Shown one piece after another: positions 1-7,679 of a DNA stretch of 32,139 nucleotides. The translations under genes were made by a program, and so were the position numbers. The notes beneath the pieces are model-generated. The model saw only the letters and a list, made by a program, of their open reading frames with translations, had not been told where the DNA came from and did no database searches. The DNA lies in assembly GCF_004305975.1 (NCBI RefSeq), contig NZ_BHZI01000024.1, forward strand, positions 1-32,139, in the 5' to 3' direction. The first letter of the stretch is position 1. Each line of letters opens with the position of its first letter. This DNA is from Streptomyces otsuchiensis. GTDB lineage: Bacteria; Actinomycetota; Actinomycetes; Streptomycetales; Streptomycetaceae.

Positions 1-166
1 AGCCCACCCGCACGGGCGTCACCGCGGCCCGTCCGCCGTGCACCGCCCGGCCATCCGCACCGCCGGCCACCGTCGTCCGGCCCGTACCCGACCACTGCCC
101 CGCGACCGCGCCCCACACCACGGCCCGGCACCACAGCGGGGCACCGCGTACCCACCGGGAGCCACC
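1..166. other. Window edge upstream of the decarboxylase gene, nothing recognised
   Basis: Short GC-rich edge segment. Several frames stay open through it, but that is normal at this GC content and none gives a recognisable protein. It may be the tail of an upstream siderophore gene or a short spacer. I see no iron-box-like AT-rich palindrome of the DmdR/IdeR kind here, so any iron control of the following genes would act further upstream. Confidence 0.3.
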
Positions 167-1594
167 ATGCCCGCCGCCCCAGACCCCCACCTGCTCGCTG
201 GCGGCACCGCCGGACCGCGCGCCCTCCGGCCCCTGCTGGACGTCGTCCTCGCCGCGCTGGCCGACGGCGCCGCCAGCCGCTGCGGACCACTGCCCGCCGG
301 CGGCCCAGAAGCCGTCGAACGGCACCTCGCCGAGCAGACGCACCCCGTCATCCCCGCAGAGGGCACCGGTTCCGAGACCGCGCTGCGGCAACTCGTGCAC
401 GCACTGGCCGAAGGCGCCGCCGACCCCGCCGACCCCCACTGCGCCGCCCATCTGCACTGCCCGCCGCTGGCCATCGCCGCCGCCGCCGACCTCGCCGCCA
501 GCGCCCTGAACCCCTCCATGGACTCCTGGGACCAGGCACCCGCCGCCACCGCCCTGGAGACCCGCACCACCGCCGCCCTGGCCGCGCTGGTCCACCCCAC
601 CGCCACCCGCCCGGACGCCCTGGTCACCACCGGTGGCACCGAGTCCAACCAACTCGGCGTGCTGCTGGCCCGGGAGCGCTTTCCGGCCACGCTCCGCACC
701 GTCTGCGGGGCCAACGCCCACCACAGCGTCAGCCGCGCCACCTGGCTGCTCGGCCTCCCCGACCCGGTGGTGATCCCCACCCCGCGCGGCGTCCTCGACC
801 CGGCCGCCGTGCGGCAGGCGCTCGGCCGGGAACCGGAGGCGCCGACGCTGCTGATAGCCACCGCCGGCACCACGGACCGGGGCGCCATCGACCCGCTGCC
901 CGAACTCGCCGACCTCGCCGCCTCCCACGGCGCCCGCCTCCATGTGGACGCCGCCTACGGCGGCACCCTGCTGTTCAGCCCCACCCACCGCCCGAAGCTG
1001 GCCGGACTCGAACGGGCCGACAGCGTCGCACTGGACCTGCACAAGCTGGGCTGGCAACCGGCCGCCGCCGGACTGCTCACCGTGCCCGACGCCGCCGCGC
1101 TCACCCCGCTCGGCCACCAGGCTCCCTACCTCAACGCCGACGACGACACCGAGGCCGGGCTGCCCGACCTCCTCGGCCGCTCGCTGCGCACCACCCGCCG
1201 CCCGGACGTCCTCAAGATCGCCGTCACCCTCCAGGCTCTCGGCCACCGCGGGCTGGCCACCCTGGTCGACCGCTGCTGCGCCGTGGCCGCGGAGCTCGCC
1301 GACCTCGTCACCGCCGACGAGCGGTTCGAACTGCACAGCCGGCCCACCATCTCCACCGTGCTGTTCCGGCCGGTGGACGGGACCGACGAACAGGTCGCCG
1401 AACTGCGCCGCCGCCTGCTGCGGGACGGCAGCGCCGTCCTCGGCCGCGCCCTGGCGACCGACACCGAGGGGCACACGGCCACCTGGCTGAAGGTGACCGT
1501 CCTCAACCCGCACACCCAGAGCGGCGACCTCCGGGCGCTGCTCAAGCTGGTGCGCGAAGCAGCCCGCAACAGCACCGGGGGAACGACCGAATGA
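167..1594 (+). CDS. PLP-dependent group II decarboxylase, DesA-like (siderophore diamine formation)
   Basis: This 475-residue protein belongs to the pyridoxal-phosphate group II decarboxylases (DesA lysine decarboxylase and L-2,4-diaminobutyrate decarboxylase relatives). Such enzymes make the diamine that is then N-hydroxylated for hydroxamate siderophores. The PLP lysine is K293 in the motif LDLHKLGWQ, the pyridine-nitrogen aspartate is D261 in HVDAAYGG, and TTGGTESN (about 154-161) matches the phosphate-binding region. The length fits DesA (about 480). I chose the ATG at 167 because GGGAG lies 5 nt before it; an in-frame GTG at 38 would add 43 Pro/Arg-rich residues with no family match. The stop overlaps the next start as ATGA, so the two genes are translationally coupled. 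The family is clear. Lysine versus diaminobutyrate or ornithine as substrate cannot be decided here. Confidence 0.85.
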   Translation: MPAAPDPHLLAGGTAGPRALRPLLDVVLAALADGAASRCGPLPAGGPEAVERHLAEQTHPVIPAEGTGSETALRQLVHALAEGAADPADPHCAAHLHCPPLAIAAAADLAASALNPSMDSWDQAPAATALETRTTAALAALVHPTATRPDALVTTGGTESNQLGVLLARERFPATLRTVCGANAHHSVSRATWLLGLPDPVVIPTPRGVLDPAAVRQALGREPEAPTLLIATAGTTDRGAIDPLPELADLAASHGARLHVDAAYGGTLLFSPTHRPKLAGLERADSVALDLHKLGWQPAAAGLLTVPDAAALTPLGHQAPYLNADDDTEAGLPDLLGRSLRTTRRPDVLKIAVTLQALGHRGLATLVDRCCAVAAELADLVTADERFELHSRPTISTVLFRPVDGTDEQVAELRRRLLRDGSAVLGRALATDTEGHTATWLKVTVLNPHTQSGDLRALLKLVREAARNSTGGTTE

Positions 1595-3108
1595 ACCGCA
1601 CCACCCACAGCGACCACCCGGTCCGGGACGACCTGACCCGGGAGCACACGAGCCGCGACCACACCACCCGAGCCACCGAACCCGCCGAGCCCGCCGCGCC
1701 GCTGCCCGGGACCGACCGGCCCCTCGATCTCGCCGGGGTGGGGATCGGCCCGGCCGGGCTCTCCCTCGCCGCCCTCGCCGACGGCGAAGCCGGCCTCGAA
1801 GCAGCCTGGTACGACCAGCGGCCCGCCTTCCACTGGCACCCGGGCCTGCTGATCGAGGGCACCACCCTGCAAGTGCCCTTCCTCGCCGACCTGGTCAGCC
1901 TCGTCGATCCCACCAGCCGATGGAGCTATCTCGGCTACCTCAAGGAGCAGCGGCGGCTCTTCCCGTTCTACTTCGCGGAGACCTTCCACATCGAGCGGAC
2001 CGACTACGACGCCTACTGTCGCTGGGCCAGCGAGCGCCTCCCCTCCCTGCGGTTCGGACAGCGCGTGCGCGGTGTCCGCTGGAACGCCGCCCAGCGACTG
2101 TTCGACCTCACCGTCGACCCCACCGGGCCGGACGCCGACGGCGCGCCCGCCCGCCAGGTGCGGGCCCGCAATCTGGCGCTCTCCACCGGCAGCGCCCCAC
2201 ACCTTCCCGAACATCTGCGGCCGCTCGCCGGGGGGACCGGCGCCCCCGTCATCCACTCCGCCGACTACCTGGACCACCGTGAACAGCTGCTGACGGCGGA
2301 CCACATCACCGTCGTCGGCTCGGGTCAGTCCGGCGCCGAGGTCTTCCTCGACCTGCTGCGGCGCCGGCCCGCCGGGGCCGAACGGCTGCACTGGCTCACC
2401 CGCTCACCCGCCTTCGCGCCCATGGAGTACAGCAAGCTCGGGCTGGAACACTTCACCCCCGACTACACGCGTTACTTCCACGGTCTGCCCGAACCCACCC
2501 GTGACGCGCTCGTGGACCGTCAGTGGCAGCTCCACAAGGCGATCGACCACGACACCCTCTCCGCCATCCACGGCGAACTGCTCAGCCGAACCCAGCGCGG
2601 CGGCTGGCCGGACGCCGTCCTCACCCCCGGAGTGGCCGTCCTCGGCGCCGAACGGCGACCGGGCGGCACGGTCGAGCTGCGACTCTCCCACGCCGAACAG
2701 GAGAGCGAGACCACGCTGGAGACCCACGCGGTGGTGCTCGCCACCGGCTACCGGGACCGTCCGCTGGAACCGCTGCTCGGTGAGCTGGCCGAGGCGGTGG
2801 AGCGGGACGACGCGGGACGCCCACTGGTCGGCGCGGACTACCGGCTGCGGCTGGACCCGGCCGTCACCGGTGCCGTCTACGTCGCCGGAGGAGAACGCCA
2901 CACCCATGGTGTCGGGACGCCCGACCTCGGGCTGGTCGCGCATCGCTCCGCGACCATCCTGAACGGGCTGTTCGGCGAGTGCCGTTACGCGCTCCCCGAG
3001 CGCACCGCGTTCACCACCTTCGGACTCACCGGACCGCCCCCACCCGGACGCCGCCCGGACCCGGGGCCGAAAGCTCCCGGACGGCCTCCCGTCGATCCCC
3101 TCGTGTGA
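1591..3108 (+). CDS. IucD/DesB-like N-hydroxylating flavin monooxygenase (siderophore biosynthesis)
   Basis: The 505-residue product resembles lysine N6-hydroxylase and cadaverine/ornithine N-monooxygenases, which use FAD, NADPH and O2 to make the N-hydroxy amine of hydroxamate siderophores. The FAD motif is GVGIGPAGLSLA (49-60), the family's FHWHPG and LQVPFLADLVSLVDPTS blocks follow, the NADPH motif VVGSGQSGAE starts at 241, and the late LATGYRDRP block is present. The FAD motif usually has Asn after GPx (GPFNL); here it is GPAGL. The first 40 residues are a polar low-complexity extension. The start is fixed by the ATGA overlap with the decarboxylase. No DesC acyltransferase or DesD NIS synthetase follows, because a terminator comes directly after the gene; they may lie upstream of the window. 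The paired decarboxylase suggests a diamine substrate. Confidence 0.85.
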   Translation: MNRTTHSDHPVRDDLTREHTSRDHTTRATEPAEPAAPLPGTDRPLDLAGVGIGPAGLSLAALADGEAGLEAAWYDQRPAFHWHPGLLIEGTTLQVPFLADLVSLVDPTSRWSYLGYLKEQRRLFPFYFAETFHIERTDYDAYCRWASERLPSLRFGQRVRGVRWNAAQRLFDLTVDPTGPDADGAPARQVRARNLALSTGSAPHLPEHLRPLAGGTGAPVIHSADYLDHREQLLTADHITVVGSGQSGAEVFLDLLRRRPAGAERLHWLTRSPAFAPMEYSKLGLEHFTPDYTRYFHGLPEPTRDALVDRQWQLHKAIDHDTLSAIHGELLSRTQRGGWPDAVLTPGVAVLGAERRPGGTVELRLSHAEQESETTLETHAVVLATGYRDRPLEPLLGELAEAVERDDAGRPLVGADYRLRLDPAVTGAVYVAGGERHTHGVGTPDLGLVAHRSATILNGLFGECRYALPERTAFTTFGLTGPPPPGRRPDPGPKAPGRPPVDPLV

Positions 3109-3118
3109 CGCCCGCCCC

Positions 3119-3148
3119 CGCGGTCCGGACCCCGCCGTCCGGACCGCG
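3119..3148 (+). terminator. Hairpin terminator of the siderophore gene pair
   Basis: A perfect 12-bp stem (arms 3119-3130 and 3137-3148) encloses a 6-nt loop, 10 bp after the monooxygenase stop codon. It has no T-run, as is usual in Streptomyces. It separates the siderophore genes from pyk. Confidence 0.75.
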
Positions 3149-3293
3149 CGCGGCGCCGCTCCGGCGCCCTTCGGTGCGCTCATCGGAGCGCCCAAGCGCC
3201 CATCCGCACGGCCATATCTCCTCAACGGGAAACGGATACGCGGACGACGTGTATTCGACCTCCGGATGGTCATCCCTACCCCTCGGTAAGTCC

Positions 3294-3299
3294 TAGAGT
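3294..3299 (+). promoter_or_regulatory. -10 box of pyk, probably giving a leaderless mRNA
   Basis: TAGAGT fits the actinomycete TANNNT -10 and ends 7 nt before the pyk ATG, so transcription would start at or next to the A of the start codon. There is no Shine-Dalgarno sequence before this ATG, which agrees with leaderless translation. I see no good -35 hexamer. Confidence 0.55.
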
Positions 3300-3306
3300 C
3301 GATGGC

Positions 3307-4728
3307 ATGCGCCGAGCGAAAATCGTCTGCACACTTGGGCCCGCGACAGACTCGTACGAGCAGATCACGGGGCTGGTTGACGCCGGCATGGACGTCGCCC
3401 GCCTCAACCTCAGCCACGGCGCCCACGAGGAGCACGAACAGCGCTACCACCGGGTGCGGCGGGCCGCGCGCGAGGCCGGGCGCGGGATCGGCATCCTCGC
3501 CGACCTGCAGGGCCCCAAGATCCGGCTCGGGACGTTCCGGGACGGCCCGGTGCTGCTGGAGTCCGGGGACAGCTTCACCATCACCACCGAGGACGTCGAG
3601 GGCGACCAGGACCGGTGCGGCACCACCTACGCCGGTCTCTGCGCCGACGTCGGGGTGGGAGAGGACATCCTCATCGACGACGGCCGCGTCGCCCTGCGCG
3701 TGACCGCGGTGGAGGGCACCGACGTCCGCACCACCGTCGTCGAGGGCGGCATGGTCTCCGACCACAAGGGGCTCAACCTGCCCGGCGTCGCTGTGTCCGT
3801 GCCCGCGCTCTCCGCCAAGGACATCGAGGACCTGCGCTGGGCGCTGCGCACCGGGGTCGACGTCATCGCGCTCTCCTTCGTGCGCGCCGGCGACGACATC
3901 AAGGAGGTGCACCGGGTCATGGGGGAGGAGGGCTGCTTCCTGCCGGTCATCGCCAAGATCGAGAAGCCGCAGGCGGAGGCCAACCTCCAGGACATCGTCG
4001 ACGCCTTCGACGGGATCATGGTCGCCCGTGGTGACCTCGGAGTGGAAGTGCCGCTGGAGGACGTGCCGTTCGTCCAGAAGCGCGCGGTCAAGCTCGCCAA
4101 GCGCAACGCCAAGCCGGTCATCGTCGCCACGCAGATGCTCGACTCGATGATCAACTCCTCGCGCCCCACCCGGGCCGAGGCGTCGGACGTCGCCAACGCC
4201 ATCCTCGACGGCGCGGACGCGGTGATGCTCTCCGGCGAGACCAGCGTCGGCGCCTACCCCAACGAGACGGTGCGCACGATGAGTCGGATCGCCGCGGCGG
4301 CCGAGGAGGACATGCTCTCCCGTGGGCTGCCGACGCTGACCGACGCCACCAAGCCGCACACCCAGGCCGGTGCGGTGGCGCGGGCCGCCGCCGAGATCGG
4401 CGACTTCCTGGACGCCTCGCTGCTGGTCGCCTTCACCCAGTCCGGGGACACCGTGCGCCGGCTCTCGCGCTACCGCTCGCCCATCCCCGTGATGGCGTTC
4501 ACTCCCGACGAGCGCACCTGCAACCAGCTCAGCCTCACCTGGGGCGTGGAGGCGCACGTGGTGCCGATGGTCGACACCACCGACGCCATGGTCGAGCTGC
4601 TCGACGGCCGGCTGCGCCGCATGGGCCGCTGCGCCAAAGGGGAGACCGTCGTCATGACCGCCGGCTCGCCGCCCGGGGTGCCCGGCACCACCAACCTGGT
4701 GCGGATCCATCACATCGGGGAGCGCTGA
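3307..4728 (+). CDS. pyk: Pyruvate kinase
   Basis: Pyruvate kinase converts phosphoenolpyruvate and ADP into pyruvate and ATP in the last step of glycolysis. The 473-residue protein has the normal bacterial length and opens with RRAKIVCTLGPAT and the ARLNLSHG substrate/K+ block. The catalytic lysine is K217 in VIAKIEKPQAE. Further on come MVARGDLGVEVP (Mg2+/PEP site), QMLDSMINSSRPTRAE and DAVMLSGETSVGAYP, then the C-terminal allosteric domain. I chose the ATG at 3307; another ATG 5 nt upstream is in a different frame. With a TAGAGT -10 seven bases ahead, the mRNA is likely leaderless. In streptomycetes this gene is part of the conserved chromosome core. Confidence 0.97.
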   Translation: MRRAKIVCTLGPATDSYEQITGLVDAGMDVARLNLSHGAHEEHEQRYHRVRRAAREAGRGIGILADLQGPKIRLGTFRDGPVLLESGDSFTITTEDVEGDQDRCGTTYAGLCADVGVGEDILIDDGRVALRVTAVEGTDVRTTVVEGGMVSDHKGLNLPGVAVSVPALSAKDIEDLRWALRTGVDVIALSFVRAGDDIKEVHRVMGEEGCFLPVIAKIEKPQAEANLQDIVDAFDGIMVARGDLGVEVPLEDVPFVQKRAVKLAKRNAKPVIVATQMLDSMINSSRPTRAEASDVANAILDGADAVMLSGETSVGAYPNETVRTMSRIAAAAEEDMLSRGLPTLTDATKPHTQAGAVARAAAEIGDFLDASLLVAFTQSGDTVRRLSRYRSPIPVMAFTPDERTCNQLSLTWGVEAHVVPMVDTTDAMVELLDGRLRRMGRCAKGETVVMTAGSPPGVPGTTNLVRIHHIGER

Positions 4729-4736
4729 ACCGCGCT

Positions 4737-4769
4737 CCGCTCCGGGGCGGGCCCACCGCTCCGGAGCGG
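4737..4769 (+). terminator. Possible terminator of pyk
   Basis: CCGCTCCGG (4737-4745) can pair with CCGGAGCGG (4761-4769) around a 15-nt loop, starting 8 nt after the pyk stop. The right arm also lies within a 16-bp perfect palindrome (4755-4770), so two folds compete. It is a weaker terminator than the others in this window. Confidence 0.45.
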
Positions 4770-4881
4770 TGACGAGGGATCGACCCCGCCGCGCGGGAGG
4801 CCCGTGACCTCTGATCGGCGGCCCGCTCCCGCCCGTTCGCCGTTCGCTCATGCGTCCAGACTGGTCCCCGGACACACGGAA

Positions 4882-4933
4882 GGCCAGGAATCGAAAGCCT
4901 GTTCACCCGAAGTGGTGAGAGCTGATCCTGGCC
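4882..4933. other. Nested inverted repeat, possible structured RNA or terminator
   Basis: GGCCAGGA (4882-4889) pairs with TCCTGGCC (4926-4933). Inside the 36-nt loop, TCACC and GGTGA can form a second small stem around CGAAGT. This two-tier fold lies between pyk and the tRNA, outside both genes. It could be a terminator for either strand or part of a small RNA. No known RNA family is recognised. Confidence 0.35.
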
Positions 4934-4959
4934 GCTGACGGAAAGCCGCGCTGGGCGCG

Positions 4960-4978
4960 TCCCTGGGAAACGCAGGGA
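4960..4978 (-). terminator. Small hairpin just 3' of the tRNA
   Basis: TCCCTG and CAGGGA form a 6-bp stem around a 7-nt loop, 3 bp beyond the tRNA 3' end on the minus strand. It may end the tRNA transcript. The stem is short, so the call is tentative. Confidence 0.35.
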
Positions 4979-4981
4979 AAG

Positions 4982-5054
4982 TGCCCCGGGTGGGATTCGA
5001 ACCCACGCTGAATGTTGTTTGAGAACATCGCCTCTGCCGCTGGGCTACCGGGGC
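4982..5054 (-). tRNA. tRNA with CAA anticodon (Leu by anticodon) but class I shape
   Basis: Read on the minus strand, the 73 nt fold as a cloverleaf. The 7-bp acceptor stem (GCCCCGG with CCGGGGC) is perfect. The anticodon stem ATGTT/AACAT is perfect, with loop CTCAAAC, giving anticodon CAA (codon UUG, leucine). The T arm is GTGGG/CCCAC with loop TTCGAAT. The discriminator base is A and no CCA is encoded. The variable loop is only 5 nt (TCAGC), whereas bacterial tRNA-Leu is class II with a long variable arm. The D stem has only 3 good pairs plus a C-A mismatch. A tRNA gene is well supported; its amino acid identity is not. It is divergent from the ANTAR regulator gene. Confidence 0.85.
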
Positions 5055-5113
5055 GTGCCTTGATAAGCAAGGCCGGAGGGAACCCGCCGTGCCCCCAACA
5101 TACCGTAGCTGGG

Positions 5114-5119
5114 TACTCT
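5114..5119 (+). promoter_or_regulatory. Likely -10 box of the ANTAR regulator gene
   Basis: TACTCT matches TANNNT and would start transcription near 5126, giving a leader of about 30 nt that carries the GAGGAG ribosome site before the GTG at 5157. No clear -35 is visible. This argues against an earlier in-frame GTG at 5121, which would sit upstream of the transcript start. Confidence 0.4.
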
Positions 5120-5156
5120 CGTGTGTGCCCCGCCGTGCAGAAACCCGAGGAGCACC

Positions 5157-5825
5157 GTGAGCACCGCCGACGTTCCCGAGCCCGACCCCCAGCGCGACGA
5201 TGCCACCGTGCCGGAGGACTCCGCCCACGTACCGCCGCAGACCACCCGGGTGGTCATCGCCGAGGACGAGGCGCTGATCCGGCTGGACCTCAAGGAGATG
5301 CTGGAGGAGGAGGGGTACACCGTCGTGGGCGAGGCCGGAGACGGCCAGCGCGCGGTGGAACTCGCCCGCGAACACCGGCCCGACCTGGTCATCCTGGACG
5401 TCAAGATGCCCGTGATGGACGGCATCTCGGCGGCCGAGAAGATCGCCGAGGAGCAGCTCGCCCCGGTGCTGATGCTCACCGCCTTCTCCCAGCGCGACCT
5501 CGTCGAGCGCGCCCGGGACGCCGGCGCCATGGCGTACCTGGTCAAGCCCTTCTCCAAGACCGATGTCGTCCCCGCGATCGAGATCGCCGTCTCCCGCTTC
5601 CACGAACTGCGCACCCTCTCCCAGGAGGTCACCGACCTCGCCGAGCGGCTGGAGACGCGCAAGCTGGTCGACCGCGCCAAGAGCGTGCTGCAGACCCAGT
5701 ACGGGCTGACGGAGCCGGCCGCGTTCCGCTGGGTGCAGAAGACGTCGATGGACCGCCGGCTCTCCATGCGGCAGGTCGCGGAGGCCGTCCTGGAGGACGC
5801 GGAGGAGCGCCGCCGCAACAAGTGA
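5157..5825 (+). CDS. pdtaR: ANTAR-domain response regulator, PdtaR-like
   Basis: The 222-residue protein is a receiver domain joined to an ANTAR RNA-binding domain. Family members such as mycobacterial PdtaR and AmiR/NasR-type proteins are phosphorylated by a histidine kinase and then bind paired hairpins in leader RNAs to prevent termination. The receiver (about 30-150) has acidic residues in VIAEDEALIRLD, phospho-acceptor D81 in VILDVKMPVMDG and K130 in LVKPFSK. The ANTAR part (about 160-215) includes LVDRAKSVLQTQYGLTEP and SMDRRLSMRQVAEAVL. The first 28 residues are an acidic, probably disordered tail. Start GTG 5157 has GAGGAG just before it. No histidine kinase is adjacent. Its targets are unknown, but the structured liv leader lies directly downstream. 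Confidence 0.9.
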   Translation: MSTADVPEPDPQRDDATVPEDSAHVPPQTTRVVIAEDEALIRLDLKEMLEEEGYTVVGEAGDGQRAVELAREHRPDLVILDVKMPVMDGISAAEKIAEEQLAPVLMLTAFSQRDLVERARDAGAMAYLVKPFSKTDVVPAIEIAVSRFHELRTLSQEVTDLAERLETRKLVDRAKSVLQTQYGLTEPAAFRWVQKTSMDRRLSMRQVAEAVLEDAEERRRNK

Positions 5826-5835
5826 ACCCGTCCGT

Positions 5836-5869
5836 GCGGTGCCGCCGGGCCGGGGAACGGCGGCACCGC
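5836..5869 (+). terminator. Hairpin terminator of the ANTAR regulator gene
   Basis: A perfect 12-bp stem (GCGGTGCCGCCG with its complement) encloses a 10-nt loop and begins 11 nt after the stop codon. It is GC-rich and lacks a T-run. Confidence 0.75.
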
Positions 5870-6479
5870 GCGATGTGACGCGCTTCCGGGTCGCCCGGTG
5901 GGACCATCCCGCCGGGCGGCCCGCCGCGTCGGCCCACACCCTTTCGGGGATCCGCGCGTGCCGTCCCGCGTGTCCGGAGGACGTGGGCCGGGGCCCGGGT
6001 CCGGTCCGGAACCCGCTGGTATAGCGGTGGGGCACACCCATATTCCGGCCGCCTCGGTGAGAGCGGCGGAAATCTTGGTTATCCCGTGCGGGGCAACTCT
6101 GTTGGCCGGTTCCGTGACCGCCCGGCACGTCGACACGCGAACACTCCGCGCCGCTGTCCGCGCCGCTGTCCGCGGCCGTTCCGTCGCCGTTTCACCGCGG
6201 TTGCGGAGGTGTTGCGTCCGGTATCGCGAAGTGGTCCCCGGCCTCCCTCCGGTACCGCTCCTGAACTGGGGGTTGATCTTGGAGGTGTCGTCCGGTAACC
6301 GGTAAGGAGCGTTCTGATTTCGGCGCATGACCCAGGTCACGAGGCGATCACACTTGGGCTTCCCGTCTGTTAGTGCAGCGTGGAGGGCAATAGATTCCGC
6401 TCCACGCCGCACCCGTGAACGTTTGGGCACGAGTCCTGTGCGGTGACGTCTTGACTGGACTCGTTCCAGGGGGTTTCTG
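5870..6479 (+). promoter_or_regulatory. Gene-free region and structured leader of the liv operon
   Basis: No convincing gene lies here; the open frames are Arg/Pro-rich and unlike proteins. Visible elements are: a 12-bp unit TCCGCGCCGCTG repeated in tandem (6145-6168, plus a partial copy); an imperfect promoter TTGATC, 17 bp, TAACCG (6273-6301); an operator-like inverted repeat TGACC-N2-GGTCA (6328-6339); a hairpin with 8-bp arms at 6378-6385 and 6400-6407; and a second hairpin with ACGAGTCC and GGACTCGT (6429-6464). The second hairpin ends 3 nt before AGGGGG, the livK ribosome site. The two hairpins suggest leader-RNA control of the transporter. Confidence 0.5.
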
Positions 6480-7661
6480 ATGCTGAACAAGCGGATCGTG
6501 AAAATCGCGCTGCCGGTCGCGATCGGCGCGCTGGCGCTGAGCGCCTGCGGCAGCGACGACGGTGGCGGCGGCAGCGCCGGCGGCGACGGCGGAGGCGGTG
6601 GCAGCTTCACCATCGCGTACCAGGGCCCGCTCTCCGGCCCCAACGCCGACCTCGGCATCAACATGGAGAACGGCGTCAAGCTGGCGATCAAGGACGCCAA
6701 CGAGTCGGGCGACTACGACGTCACCTTCGACTACCTCGGAGCGGACGACCGCGGTGAGCCCGGCCAGGCCACCTCCGCCGCCCAGCTCGTCATCGACAAC
6801 AGCGACGTGATCGCCGTGGTCGGCCCCGCGTTCTCCGGCGCCGCCAACGTGGCCGCCCCGGTGTACGGCGAGGCCGAGCTGACGGCGCTCTCGCCTTCCG
6901 CCACCAACCCCGACCTCACCGAGCAGGGCTTCCCGACCTTCCTGCGCGGTGTGCCCAACGACGCCGAGCAGGGCGCCGCGATAGCCGACTTCTTCGTGAG
7001 CGAGGGCGTCGAGAAGGCCGTCGTCATCGACGACCTCGGCGACTACGCGGTCGGCCTTGCCAACGTGATCGAGGAGAACCTCGACGGAGCCGGTATCGAG
7101 GTGCAGCGGGAGCAGCTCCCGGAGAACACCGTCGACCACAGCTCCATCGCCCGCACCGTGATGCAGTCCTCCACGGACGCCGTGGTCTACACCGGCTACT
7201 ACTCGCAGGCGGCGCCCCTCGCGGTGAAGCTCTCCGAGCAGGGCTACGACGGCATCGGCCTCGGCGGCGACGGCGTCAAGGACCCGGAGTTCGTCAACCT
7301 CGCCTCCGGTGGCGCGGCCGAGGGCTGGTACCTCAGCTGCCCCTGCCGCGACCTCACCGAGGACGAGGTCGGCCAGGGCTTCACCGAGCGCTACGAGGCC
7401 GAGTACAACCGGGCGCCCGGCACGTACTCCCCGGAGGCCTACGACGCCGCGATGATGATCATCGAGGCCGTCAACGAGCTCGGTGACAGCGCCGACCGTG
7501 CCTCCGTCCACGAGACGGTCGCCCAGGGCGAGCACGACGGTGTCGCCAAGACCCTCAGCTTCGACGACAAGGGTGAGTACGCCGGTTCCGGCATCTACAT
7601 CTACCAGGTCGAAGAGGGCGAGATCGTGTCGCGCGGCAACGTCGAGGACCTGGTCGGCTGA
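6480..7661 (+). CDS. livK: Branched-chain amino acid ABC transporter substrate-binding lipoprotein
   Basis: This 393-residue protein is the periplasmic-binding-type receptor that captures leucine, isoleucine, valine or a related amino acid outside the membrane and delivers it to the LivHM channel. It starts with a lipoprotein signal (MLNKRIVKIALPVAIGALAL) and lipobox LSAC with C23 as the lipidated cysteine. A Gly/Ser linker follows, then the type I binding fold from FTIAYQGPLSGPNADLG. The SPSATNPDLT and PAFSGAANVAAPVY segments are typical of the LivJ/LivK family. AGGGGG lies 6 nt before the ATG. It heads the operon, but a strong hairpin separates it from livH. Exact ligand preference is not visible. 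Confidence 0.93.
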   Translation: MLNKRIVKIALPVAIGALALSACGSDDGGGGSAGGDGGGGGSFTIAYQGPLSGPNADLGINMENGVKLAIKDANESGDYDVTFDYLGADDRGEPGQATSAAQLVIDNSDVIAVVGPAFSGAANVAAPVYGEAELTALSPSATNPDLTEQGFPTFLRGVPNDAEQGAAIADFFVSEGVEKAVVIDDLGDYAVGLANVIEENLDGAGIEVQREQLPENTVDHSSIARTVMQSSTDAVVYTGYYSQAAPLAVKLSEQGYDGIGLGGDGVKDPEFVNLASGGAAEGWYLSCPCRDLTEDEVGQGFTERYEAEYNRAPGTYSPEAYDAAMMIIEAVNELGDSADRASVHETVAQGEHDGVAKTLSFDDKGEYAGSGIYIYQVEEGEIVSRGNVEDLVG

Positions 7662-7679
7662 GCCACCGGATCTCACCTT

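Noticed and set aside
38-166. Upstream GTG start for the decarboxylase
   Set aside because: It would add 43 Pro/Arg-rich residues; the ATG at 167 has a good ribosome site and gives the family length.
2404-4875. 823-residue open frame on the minus strand across desB-like gene and pyk
   Set aside because: It is the antisense shadow of two clear genes; its product is Gly/His/Arg-rich without a recognisable domain.
4982-5054. tRNA as an integration site of a mobile element
   Set aside because: I saw no duplicate of the tRNA 3' end, no integrase and no foreign-looking genes nearby.
5839-6305. Small open frames between the ANTAR regulator and livK
   Set aside because: Arg/Pro-rich, overlapping each other, one begins inside a terminator; no ribosome sites.
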